Of a DNA stretch of 64,000 nt, positions 1-12,670 are shown in pieces. The position numbers and the translations under genes were made by a program. The first letter of the stretch is position 1. Each line of letters opens with the position of its first letter. The stretch spans positions 2,611,501 to 2,675,500 of the forward strand of contig NC_085882.1 of NCBI RefSeq assembly GCF_035222275.1, read 5' to 3'. The notes under the pieces were generated by a model that saw only the letters and a list, made by a program, of their open reading frames with translations, had not been told where the DNA came from and did not search any database. This stretch comes from Podospora bellae-mahoneyi. Taxonomy: Eukaryota; Ascomycota; Sordariomycetes; Sordariales; Podosporaceae.

Positions 1-3000
1 GTTGTGGCTTTCCTCGACACGATCGTCTACAACTACACGGTGGCGTTCCCGGCACTCAGCAACGCCTCGGGCCTCGACGCCATTGCCGACCTTATCATCC
101 ACGTTGTCCATTCATCCAAAGAGCTGGCAGAAAAGGGACTAGGGACCAAGCCCGAGTTCCACGCGCAGCTGGTCGACTATGGAATTCCCTTCTATCATCA
201 GCAGACGGTGAAGTGGCTGCTTAAGTTCCTCCATCACATTCTGCAGAGCCCGCTCTCGTTCGGTGCCAATACAGACCGCTTGTTGAGAAACCTGGTCGAC
301 AACTCCAAGTTGCTGGTCAGTCTCCGTACCGTTATTGAAGAGCCGCGTCTCTATGGCTCTGTGGTTTGGACAAACGCAGTCACGCTCTTGAGCGACTTCC
401 TCAACAATGACCCCACCAGCTTCGCGGCCCTTTCAGAGTCGGGTATGGTACAGAGCTTCTTGAGCACCCTCACAGGTGAGAAGGTTGGCCTTCCTCAACC
501 AGAGGGCTCGCCAAGACCTGAGGAGAACCCCGAGGAAGCAGCATCGCCCGCCTACTCGAACGACTCGCTGCTGCTTGATAGTGCTGATAGCCGTCCGCAT
601 CCACCCACAGAAGACATGATGAACGAGTCTCGGGAGCGTCCCCTTGCCCACGGCGTCCTTGCGTCCAACGATGCCATCAATATCATTCCTCAGGTCTTGA
701 ACTCTATTTCCCTCAACAATGCCGGTATGAAGATGGTGGTGTCGTCAAGGTCCTTTGATCACTTTCTGGAAATTTTCTTCAGCCCCGAACACGTCCAGAT
801 CATGTCGAGGTCTGACCTTGATCTTGCCGCCAACATTGGCTCAAGCTTCGACGAACTTGCCCGTCATCATCCTCGCTTGCGTCCAACGATCTCTAACTCC
901 GTCCTCGATCTGACAGCTAAGGTCGTTCATCTCGCCCACGATAAGGCAAAAGGAAAAGGCTTGGGGGCGCGTGGCTGGGGTGTAAACCTCTTGGTTGAAG
1001 ACTCGGAAAAGAATATCTATGCCGCAGATAAGTCGCTGCTTGCCAAGGCAGGCACGCCGTTCTCATCTGGATCCAAGGAGAAAGGAAAAGATGTGAGCGA
1101 TGATGCTGATGTCGAGATGGTGGATGCGGCTGGCGAATCTCCAGAGTGGGCTCCAGAGACGACGAAGCGTTCGGAAGAGGTGCATCACGAGGTCACACCA
1201 TACATCTGGGCGCTTTGTTCATTCCTGAGCGCTCTGTTTGCTAGCAACACCAACCTCAAACAGGCCTACGTCAAGAACGGGGGTGTCGAACTCTTGCTCA
1301 ATCTCTCCGAGTCTCCGGCCCTCCCAGAAGGCTTTGATAAGACGACGGCTTCGCGCATGCTCTCGCAAGTGCTTTCACACCTCATAGAGTGCTGCCCGGT
1401 TTTAGGGATCCCCTCTCTTCTCAACCGAATCGATGACACAATCGGTGTGCTTCAGCCACTCATGACCAGAGATGATTCGGAACCATTCTTCGCGCCATTC
1501 GTGTCAGGAGTCTCACTATCGAACGACAAGGGCGAGTGGGATCCGGAGCTGGTTCGTAAAGTGGTCGGTGGCAATGATATCATCAAGGCCATTGTTCGCT
1601 TGCAGAGCTTGGTCAAGACTTTGTACCAGTCCTTCCCATACGCCGCGAGACTGGGCTCGATTGTCATCCCGCCGTGCAATACTTATGATCTGTATGACAA
1701 TCTGATCAAGTCACTTGGAGCACTGCTACGCGACGCCGTGACGGAAGACTTGGCCATCAGGACACTGGTTCCGAAGCGCTGGACAGAGAGTCTTACCTCT
1801 CCAGACGGTGCTGAGCTATCAGTTGCCAAGCTCACGGTTGCCAACAGTGTCACTGCTACTGAGACTGCACCTGTTGCTCCGCAGGCCTCTGGCACCGAGG
1901 CCTCAGCCCAGCCCTCGGAGCCCACGAAGTTAACCGCAGAGCAACAAGAGGTGCAGCAGTGGGTTCACAAGCAGAATTTCAACACCATCCACGATCTTTT
2001 GAGTTCATTGCACCGCAATGTTCTCCCGTTCTTTCAGACGATGAGCAAAGTGTTGTTGCCCAGACGATTCGACAACTTCAGCCGCTCCAATCAGTTGACA
2101 ATTGCAGAAACCTTGGCCACCACAGTTCTGGAGCAGCTCAGATTTGTCCAAGATAAGCTGGATCAAGACAAGCTGGCTGGACTAGACTTCCATCACTTTG
2201 CGACCACGTTCCAGTCCTTGCATGACATGTTAATTGATGTAACTCGGCAGACGGAGCGTCAAGGAACTGCCCTGCTTCTACCCGTCCTTATCGCCTTCAA
2301 GGAGAATGGCGGTATTGACCTGTTGAGCAGCATGCTCGAGAAGTTTGCTGATGATATCTGCAGTGTCCCAGCTGACTCGACTGCTCGTGAGGAGTCACCA
2401 AAGGTGCGGCAAGCAACGATGGGGATGAAGAGGATCCTGGACATTTACCACATCATTGTTAGCGGCAAGAATGTCACTGAGTCCCTCACCTCCACCAGCC
2501 TTCTCAAGGGTGCAGAGCGGAACCGCGAGTTTGGACATCAGCTCGTCGTGGAGTTGAGGGTGGCCATTCTGCCTGTGGTGCGCAAACTGTGGGAGTCTCA
2601 ACTGGCAGAGAAGGTCGAGACGGTCGTCTTGAGTAAGATGATTGATATACTTCAAACGATTGCCGCTGCCGATTCTGAGTCCAACGCATACCGCAGGTCT
2701 GACAAGACAGGTCCGCCCCCAGTGTTTAAGGATCGGAAGCGTGTGTCGTTCAACTGGGAGGGTGAAGCCAATGTCAACGTCAAGAAACTTATCGACAAGG
2801 GGAACGACGAGGAGCTCAGCCGGGAGGCCATCTACCGCGCGAACGGAAAGCTCGAGGATGCCATGGAATACTGTAGGGCGTTCGATCCTGCGAACAGCAG
2901 CAAGGGATGGGCTTTCAAGCGGAACCCTATCCCAGAAGAGGATGCATACAAGGAGCCGCCTCCGCCTCCGAAGCCAGAGCAAGCACAACCCGACCAAACT

Positions 3001-6000
3001 CCGGTGGTTTCCCAGCCAGTTGTGCCTTTGGGAGCAGAGCCAATGGCACTGGATCCCATGCCGGGGATCAACAGCCTCATCCATGATGCTATCGGTGAAG
3101 CCGATTCGGGAGATCACTCGTCTGATGAGTCCAACGACACCAGTAATGAGAGCTCAAGCCAGCATTCCGCACAGGAGGCCCCTTCTACGACGGCTGCGCT
3201 CACACAGCAGGCACCGACCTCGTCATCGGTCGCCGCTGTACCGCCGAATCCCCCTTCGGTTACAAAGGAGGACTTGGACGACGAGCGCGCACGACTGTCC
3301 AATGATCTAATTGACCGGTGCTTAGACGTCATCAGAGCTCATCCTGACTCTGTCTTTGAGATCTCGGACTTGATTCAGAACATGATCCTCAAGACAGACA
3401 ACGAACAAAAGCGGACCGAGGTCGGCGAAATTCTTGCCAACGCCCTGCTGTCGCTCCATGCGAATGATGAGGCTGACAAAAAGGCCAACGGTGGGACCAT
3501 TGCGGCCTATTCTCATCTCTTGTCACTGTTGCTGCAGAACAGCTCCTTCTTTAAATCCACGCTGCCGACGTTGAGGCAATACATTGAAGAATATCTCAGT
3601 TTTCTCCAAGTTCCTTCGAACTCTAGCGAGGAGCTGCCTCCATGGATGCCATATGTGCTCCTGGTCTTCGAGACGCTCTTGATTGACGAGGAGCAGCTTC
3701 CCGATATCAAGTGGAAGCCGCCTGCCAAAGAGGAGGACCCAGTCGAGGAGCCTGTCTGGGCTACCAAGGTTCCCACAATACCGCTCAAGGAGCGTTCTGG
3801 TTTGCTCTCAGCGGTCTTGGAGATCCTCCCGCGCATCGGCAAGGAAGAGGCACTTGCTGTCTCCGTGCTGCGGATTCTTGTCATTCTCACCAGGGATCAT
3901 GGGATGGCCAAGACGGTGGGCGAGAAGAGAAATCTGCAGCGCCTGTTTGTCATGGCAAAGCAGTTGTGTGCTGGCGGCTCGGGTCCTCTCAACCGGTCAC
4001 GCATCACGGACTACATCATGACAATCCTCCGTCACATAGTAGAAGACGAAGACATCATCCGCCAAGTGATGCAGAATGAGATTCGCCAGTTTCTCTCGTC
4101 AAGCTCGAGAAGCGGCCGAAACTACGACGCCCAGACATTCCTCAAACACCTTTCGCATGTCGCTCTTCGGTCGCCTAAGTTGTTTGTGGAAACCACTGGT
4201 CAGCTCGTGAAGCTAGTCAAGTGGTCGGTCCCTGAGGCCAGGGAGTCTTCCTCACGTTCCAACTACCAGATCGTTCTCAAGCCAGCGCCGGCTGCAGAAG
4301 AGGAAACCAAGCCAAAGGATAGTTCAGTCGAGCCCACGGTTCAGGCGACTGAGGATCTGAGCATCAACGATGTGAAGCCGTCGACAGAGTCTGCCGACAA
4401 GGAGATGATAGACGCGCCCAAGACTCCGCTCGACATCAAGCGTCCTGTTCTTGAAAACCCAGATGGCGTGGTTCATTTCTTGCTTTGCGAGCTCCTCAAT
4501 TACCGAGAGGTTGATGACAAGGAGGTCCCGGCTGTGCCAGCCAAGGAAGCCAGCAAGACTGATAACAAGACTGCAGGCGAGACATCAAGTGCGGAGGAAG
4601 ATGCCACACCGGCTCCCGCAGACGTAGAAGTTCCCGAGCCGAAGAAGGACGAAAAGAAGTCTTCCAAGCCGACCTTCAAGGCAGAGGATCACCCCATCTT
4701 CATCTACCGGTGCTTCCTCCTCAGCTGCCTGACAGAACTTCTACAGAGCTATACGCGTGCCAAGGTGGAATTCATTAACTTCAAGCGTAGTGCACCGATG
4801 CAAACCAACACCCCCATCAAGCCTAGATCGAGCGTACTTAACTATCTGCTCAATGACCTGCTTTCTCCAGGTTCGGCCAGCTTGGCAGCAGAGACGCCGG
4901 TGGCTAAGAAGAAGACTTCAACATCTGCTCAGGCACAGAGCGTGCTTGTGGCTCTTGTGGCTCGTACCGGCGAGAAGCCGTATGACCGACACCGTGGCAA
5001 TTGGGAGTATGATGACGAGCCCGATCTTCTGTTTGTACGCCGATTTGTTCTCGACACGGTTCTTCGTGCTTACAAGGACGCTTCCACTCCTGGGGAGTCG
5101 TTCGATGTGCGCTATCCCCGGATGATTGCGCTGGCCGAGTTGATGAGCCACATGATCGGGGAAAAGGACAAAGACGCCAACTCGAGGGGCGCAAGTCAGG
5201 ATCAGGGACTCACCAGATCTTATGCTCAAATCAAGCGGTTGATGTATGAGAAGGGATACCTTGCCACATTGACAGCATCCATCGCCGACATCGACCTCAC
5301 CTATCCCGATGTGAAGCGCACCATCAAACATATTCTCCGCGTGCTGCGATCTTTGACAAAGACTGCATCGGCCCTGAGTGAGCTGGACATAATTCCTGCC
5401 ACCGCGACGGGTGACCAACCGGAGGACGACTTTGCGTCTGCGTCATCCCTTTCCGACATGGATGACGAGCGCGAGGAAACCCCCGACCTCTACCGCAACT
5501 CCACACTCGGCATGCTCGAGCCCGGACGGGAGGATGATTATTACTCGGATGAAGAGGAAGATGGTATATTCTCCAATTTTGCTGCTCAAATAGACGAACT
5601 GTTACTAATGGGGGCAGATGACGACGAAATGTACGACGAAGAGGTCTACGAGGATGAGTTGGACTATGGTGACGAGATGTCCCAAGATGAGGAGGATAAC
5701 CCTAGCGACGAGGACGAAGAAGAGCTTGGCGAAATGGGCGAAATCGAGGGTCTTCCTGGTGACCCTGGCGTTGTCGAAGTCATCATGGGTGAAGACGACG
5801 ACGAAGATGAGGATATGGACGAGGATGACGAAGACGATAGCGACGAGGATGATGAAGACGAGGTCGGCTCTGAAGACATGGAGGATGTCGAAGACCAAGT
5901 CGAGATCATGGACGAGGAAGGAAATCCCATTGGCGACGATGGTGATGATGGTTGGGAGAGTGAGACGGACGAGGAGGATGAAGAGGGTGAGGAAGAACTT

Positions 6001-9000
6001 GACTATGAGGCAGAAGCCCAGAATCTTCACAACGCCCAAATGATGCAAGAGCTCGCGGAACTGGAGTCGATCACCCGCCGTCGCTTCGAGCTCAGGGGCC
6101 TTGCTGCTGCCGGCGATGTCGATGAGCTTGATGGCGAGGACATCCACGAGTTTGACGACGAACACTACATGGACGATGGTGGTCCTGAAGATGACGGTAT
6201 GAGTTTTGTTCTGGTGACTGAGTCAAGATATGGATTGCTAACTGGGTTTTCAGAAGAAGAGGAAGAGGAAGAGGTTGACGACGACATGTATTACGAACAG
6301 GGACATCCCCATGATGATTTCCTCCCTGGCAATATTTCCGGTAGTCTCGGATGGGACTTGGCCGTTGAGCCTCACCACCGCGTCCGAGGCGGGTTCAGTC
6401 GAAGAAACCCGTTCCCCGCTCCATTTGGGGTTGGAGATCTGCGGCACATGGGATCCTCCGGTAGGCTCTCTGATTTTCTTTATTCGTCTGCGCAACAAGT
6501 TGGCGCAACCCTTCAACGCCTCGATAATTTGGAAGCAACTTTGGACAGTGTTGAAATCAGCGTTGATGGGGGCAACGAAGGCTCAGAGGACTTTTCACAG
6601 GCTTTCAGGACAGCAACACAACAATTACTTGAGCGCCAACCAGTTGAACACCGTGCTAACGCCATTCCAGACTTTAGAAATTACTTTGGCAATACGAGCC
6701 GCGCTCCTCCCGCAGTACTTGACAGTCAGAGGAACCCACTGCTGCTTCCCAGCCATAGATCTGGCCGAGATCAGTCTCCTCGTCACTCCGACCGACAGTC
6801 TCTTCCGTGGAGCTCTCTCGGGTTACCCGAATCCTTTAGAGCCATGGCTACTCCTGACGGCCCCCTTGCCGTTATCCACACCCTGGTCCAGAATATGCCC
6901 ATTCCCCACGGTGCCGGGCCCGCACTTAGCCTTCAGTTGACCTCAGAAGGACCTCATGGTGAAATCCGTCAAGTTAGCATCCCTTTGGATGCAGTTACTG
7001 GCAATCGTGTTGGTCGCTGGGAGCCTCGGCGCGATGTGTACCAGGAGCCCGCTCAAGCCGTCCAGTTCGTAGCGGCCCGCACTAATGATCGGTGGAAGGA
7101 AGAAGCCGGTATGATCTTTGGTCCTGCTCATCATGACAAGGTGTCCATCCTTATGGTGGGTGTTCTTGGCACCCTTGCGCCAGCCGCTATCCAGCAACTC
7201 AAGGAGCAGAAGGCTCGCGACGAGGAAAAGAAGCAGAAGGAGGAGGCAGAACGCAAGAAGCGTGAAGAGGCCCTCAAGGAGTACGAGGCCCAGAAGGCTG
7301 AACAGCAAGCGGCCAAGGAGAAGAGGGAGGCCGAGGAAGAAGCAGAGCGCCAGCGCCAGGCCCAAGAACTCGCCGCTGCCGAGACTGCACGAGCAGTAGC
7401 CGAAGCTGCAGAGACGACCCGCGAGCAACAAGCCCAAGAAGAGCCCCAAGCTATGGAAGGTGTCGAGTCTAACAACGCCGCCCCCGAAGCTGCCCAGCAA
7501 CCCGCCGCGGCTCCTACCGAGCGCATCATTACGACCATTCGTAACGGTGAGACGGTGGATGTGACCGACCTGGGAATCGACCCCGACTATCTCGCTGCGC
7601 TTCCCGAAGAGTTCAGAGAGGAGGTGATTGCGCAGACATTGACCACTCGACGATCCGAGGCCCGTCAACAAGCTCCTCCCGAGGGTGAAAATAGAGAGGC
7701 ATTCCAGGAGTTCCTTGAAGCACTGCCCTCTGAGCTCCGGGACGAGATTGTTCAGCAAGAACGTCAAGAGCGCCGGCGCCGCGAGCGTGATGAGGCACGT
7801 CGCCAGAACAACAATGATCCTGCCCGACGACTTGCAGAGGCTGCCGAAATGGACGCCGCGAGTATCCTGCTGACGTTCCCTCCAGCCTTGCGCGAGCAAG
7901 TCTTGTTGGAACAGGGTGAGGACATAATGGATCAGCTGCCACCCGACTTGGCAGCCCAAGCACGCGCTTTGGCTCAGCAAAGCAGCCAGCAATATCGCGG
8001 CCCACCGCCTAATGCTCGCGCCGTGGCCGGAAGACAGGTCCTCGCCGAGCCAGCTGCTGTCAACGACGGTAAACCCCAGCGCCGCACCATTGTGCAGATG
8101 CTTGACAAGGCCGGCGTTGCCACGCTTCTCCGACTCATGTTCATTACCCAGCATGGGTCCATCCGCAACTACCTGTTCGACGTATTCTCGTGTGTCTGCG
8201 AGAACCGACAAAACCGTCTGGAGGTTATCTCGACTCTGCTTCAGATTCTTCAGGATGGCAGCACAGATATGGATGCGGTTGAGCGCAGCTTTGGTCAGCT
8301 CTCCCTTCGGGCAAAGCAGGCCAAGGAGAAGGATGCCACCAAGACGCCCCAGAGTCTGAAGCGTACCTTCACCAACATCAGCACCCATAATCACCACCTC
8401 ACCAACAACTCGGAAGTCTCGCCCCTTTTGATCGTACAGCAGTGTCTCGATCTTCTTCAGGATCTTGCTACAAAGAACGCTCACATCCCGTCTCTCTTCC
8501 TCACAGAACACGAGACCGTGGCGTCCACACTCAAGCGAAGTCTCAGTCGCAAGGGTAAGGGCAAGGATGTCAACCTAAAGGCTCAGAAGTACGCGATCAA
8601 CTGTCTCCTGGCTCTTCTTGATCGCAGCTTGGTTATGGAGAGCAGCGCTGTCATGCAGCTCCTCGCCGACTTGTTGAACAAGGTCACATACCCGCTTCAA
8701 GCACTCGAGCGGCGACGCAAAGAGGCTGAAGCGGAAGCCAAAAAGAAGGAAGAGGAGGTCAAGAAAAAAGAGGAGGAGAAGGCCAAGGGCGAGACTGCTG
8801 AGCCTGCTGTCGAACATGCCAACACAGAGGCTGTCAATATGGCCAATGTTCAAGCTCCTCCTGCTGCGGTTGCGGCTCCATCTGGCGATCAGCCCACCCA
8901 GGAAGACGCCCAGAAGGATGCCCAGGATAAGGAGACCAAGGAGACGAAGGAGACCAAGCCAGAGGAGAAGAAGGTGCGCCAGCTGACGCCCCCATATATC

Positions 9001-11023
9001 CCAGACCACAACTTGAAGCTGGTTGTCAATATCTTTGTGGCCCGCGAATGCAGCTCGAAGACATTCCAAAACACCATCTCAACCATCAAGAACCTTTCCA
9101 ACATTCCCGGTGCCAAGAAGGTCTTTGGCGAGGAACTCGTGCGCCAGGCTAGAGTTCTTAGCGAGAACATCGTGTCAGACCTCAACGACCTCCTCCCATA
9201 CATTCTCAAGGCTGAGTCCGGCACTGAGATTCAGGGCGTCGCCCTGGCCAAGTTCTCTCCTGGTGCTTCGGAGCAGAACAAGCTGTTGCGTGTTCTTACT
9301 GCCCTGGACCATTTGTTTGACAGCAAGGGTAAGGGCAAGAAGGAAGAGGGCGCATCCGAGGCCGAGGATAGCAAGGAGGGCACCAAGGAAGACCTCCTTG
9401 GTTCCTTGTATTGGAACCCAACCTTTGGTACTATGTGGGACAAGCTGAGTGCCTGCCTGAGCGCCATTCGACAGCGCGAGAACATGCTTAATGTGGCAAC
9501 GATTTTGCTGCCGCTGATCGAGTCCCTGATGGTTGTTTGCAAGAACACCACTCTTGGTGACGCACCTTCGGTCCAGCACAAGGAGCTGCTCTTGTCCAGC
9601 CCGCCCCCTGAGAACCGTATTGCGGGTCTTTTCTTCAGCTTTACTGAAGAGCATCGCCGGATCTTGAACGAACTTGTCCGACACAACCCCAAGCTGATGT
9701 CGGGCACCTTCTCGCTCCTGGTCAAGAACCCCAAGGTTCTCGAGTTCGACAACAAGCGCAACTACTTCAACCGTAGCGTGCACTCCAAGACCGGCACCCA
9801 GCAGACTCGGCCTCAGTATAACCCTCTTCAGTTGTCAGTTCGCCGTGAGCACGTCTTCCACGACTCTTTCAAGTCTCTGTACTTCAAGACTGGAGACGAA
9901 ATGAAGTTTGGAAAGCTCAACATTCGCTTCCACGGCGAAGAGGGTGTTGACGCTGGCGGTGTCACTCGCGAGTGGTTCCAAGTGCTCGCCCGCCAAATGT
10001 TTGACCCCAACTACGCCCTGTTCATTCCCGTGTCTTCTGACCGCACCACATTCCACCCGAACCAGCTCAGCAGTATCAATGAGGAGCATCTGATGTTCTT
10101 CAAGTTTATTGGTCGGATCATTGGCAAGGCCCTTTACGAGGGCAGACTTTTGGACTGCTACTTCAGCCGCGCGGTCTACAAGCGCATTCTCGGCAAGCCC
10201 GTGTCCGTCAAGGACATGGAGTCGTTTGATCCAAACTACTACAAGTCTCTTGTCTGGATCCTGGAGAACGACATTACTGATATCATCACCGAGACCTTCT
10301 CGGTCGAGGACGATGAGTTTGGTGTGACCAAGACTGTGGACCTCATTCCAGATGGCCGCAACATCCCTGTCACTGAGGAAAACAAGAGCGAATACGTCCG
10401 CTTGATTGTGGAGCACAAGCTGCTTACGTCGGTTAAGGACCAGATGGAGCATTTCTTGAAGGGTATGTGAATCCTGCTATGTGTGTTTTGGGGTATGGCT
10501 TTGACTAACATTTGGCTTCTAGGCTTCCATGACATCATTCCCGAGGAGCTGATTGCCATCTTCAACGAGCAGGAGCTGGAGCTTCTCATTTCCGGTCTCC
10601 CCGATATCGATGTGGATGACTGGAAGAGCAACACCGAGTACCACAATTACACTGCGGCCTCGCAGCAGATTCAGTGGTTCTGGCGCGCCATCCGCTCATT
10701 TGACAAGGAGGAGCGGGCCAAGCTTCTTCAGTTCGTCACCGGTACCTCCAAGGTGCCGCTCAACGGCTTCAAGGAGCTGGAAGGCATGAACGGAGTGAGC
10801 CGTTTCAACATTCACCGTGATTATGGCAACAAGGACCGTTTGCCCAGCTCTCACACGTGCTTCAACCGTAAGTTGTGCCTTATTCAGTCAAGACTTGGAT
10901 AAAATGACTGACCTTTTTTTGTCTCTAGAACTCGATCTTCCCGAGTACGAGAGCTACGACACGCTCCGCAGCCAAATTCTCAAGGCTATCACGGCTGGTA
11001 GCGATTACTTTGGCTTTGCTTGA
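1..11023 (+). CDS. TOM1: HECT-type E3 ubiquitin ligase, Tom1/HUWE1 family (5' partial)
   Basis: Ubiquitin-protein ligase that accepts ubiquitin from an E2 on a HECT cysteine and passes it to substrates; the yeast relative acts on unassembled ribosomal proteins, histones and in mRNA export. The frame is open from base 1, so the N-terminus lies outside the window. Supported exons are 1-5563, 5618-6196, 6254-10462, 10523-10867 and 10929-11023, giving 3596 visible residues. Order: helical armadillo-like N-terminal region (DUF913 type), a UBA-like segment near 2810-2880, a very acidic tract (5618-6020), a K/E/A-rich coiled coil (7200-7440), then three to four UBM-like [10 protein letters not shown]-type motifs (7567-7960). 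The HECT domain covers about 9750-11020. The catalytic Cys is in the HTCFN motif, codon 10858-10860, just before the last intron. The first two introns are in phase without stops, and 6461-6670 may be a third. Family assignment is secure. Confidence 0.96.
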
Positions 11024-12633
11024 TCATTTTGGGGCACGAATTTTGCTCTGGAGAGAGAATATGAAGAGGAGAAAAATAAAGAAAAAGCGGGAAAAGCGGG
11101 AATATTTGCTTATAAGAGAAGGATGGAGAAAAGGAAATTGGTCATCTTGTTGAGAATAGGGCAAGGAGATGGTTGCGAAAAGGGAGACAAAGCAGAGAGT
11201 AGGGGGTTTTTGCCTGTCGGTGCAAGCGTCAAAGATATCCTGTGTATTGCTTTTTATTTAGTTTGGGGTGGCGAGTGGGCTATCAGGAAGGAGGAAGGAG
11301 TTTTGTAACTGTTTTTGTTTTATTTTGTTTTTTTTTTCATGTAAAGGGGCACTCTCAGATTGCGGTGGTATAGGCTTAAGAGGGTTGATTGGCGGAAGAT
11401 GGGGAGGTGGATGCGGCTCGTGCAGGGGTCCGTGGATGCTTTTCTGTCTGGGTAGTAGGGGAAGAATTAGTGAATAGAGAGGTTGCCTTATGGTTATGAC
11501 TTTGTGATTTGGTGATGTGTGTGGATGATGCTTGAATACCCAAACTTCAGATTGTAGCATAAACGTGGGTTAGGTTTTTTCCATGTGGTGCCTTGAGCAG
11601 GATGGAGAACACCAGCTCGGTTGGCAATATCTGTTGACTTTTTTTGGATGTAATTACTGCATCCTCATGAGGATAATGCTAAGTTATCATGAAGATTCCC
11701 TGCCTTGGTATGTTCAAGTGTATGTGTGTGGTTGCGAGAAAAGGGTTAGCATACATAGGTAAAGATATAATCGTATTATCGAGCCAAGTTGACATTATCA
11801 CCCTGACCAAACCATGAAAATGCCCACCTGATAGATTATTGTGCATGCGACCCAGATACGAGCTATACCAATCGTTTACGCTGCAACCAGCTGCGGCCCG
11901 GGTTCAGCAAAGCCTCCTCCCTCGGCCTCATGCAGTGCCTCGAGTCCACTGCATAAGAAAAGCCCCCCCGCCCAACGGATATCTATGTTCGAAACACGAC
12001 AGTAGTCTCGTTTTCCGTTTTTGTTTTGTCTATTCCTTGCGTCGTCGTTGCAACGTTGCCACGCGGACCTACCTACTTACCTCAACCAACACCTCATGAT
12101 GGTCGACAAGATCATGTAAGTAGCCCGTCCATTTTTTTTTCTCTTCTCACTCCGGCTACCTACAGAACATCCCCCCCTTCGCTTCATCATCACCCCGAAC
12201 CTACTTCTTTAAAGCAGGCATACCCCATCTTGTCTCCTCGGTTCAAATTACCGAAGATAAATCAACAAATGCAAATCCAGACCGCTTCCCCCCCGCGCCC
12301 CCTCCCCCCACCCAAAGAGCCGCCGCCTCACACAAAGAATAAAGCAAGACAAATATCCCCATCTTCCGTGCGGAAGCCTACTTTTGCCCTGCCTGGATCC
12401 ATGTTTGAATGACGTAGTAGGTCCCTTGTTAACAACATTTTGGTTGAAGGGTAGGAGTCTCAGCTACGTGGCAGAGAAACAATCAAAACATGGTTTATCG
12501 AAAATAACAAGTAATCCCGGTATAGCTGAATACCTGGTAGAAAGAAACAAAACAGTTCGTGTTGGAAGAAAATGCGGGCGGGTGCAGGTAGGGCGTGTTC
12601 GGTAAGGCAGGAAGGTATAGGTAGGTTTGCGGC

Positions 12634-12670
12634 GGTGGTGGTGGTTGTGGTTGTGGTTGTGGTGGTCGCC
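12634..12670. repeat. GTGGTT/GTGG low-complexity repeat
   Basis: A run of GGT/GTGGTT units on the + strand. A nearly identical run occurs at about 32569-32605 inside an unrelated coding exon, so it is simple-sequence DNA and not a gene feature. Confidence 0.7.

Noticed and set aside
2395-3117. 240-codon minus ORF inside TOM1
   Set aside because: Antisense shadow of a long GC-rich exon.
6943-8511. 522-codon ORF on the minus strand
   Set aside because: Antisense to the TOM1 coiled-coil and UBM region. Leu-rich content is the mirror of Glu/Lys/Ala codons; no domain.
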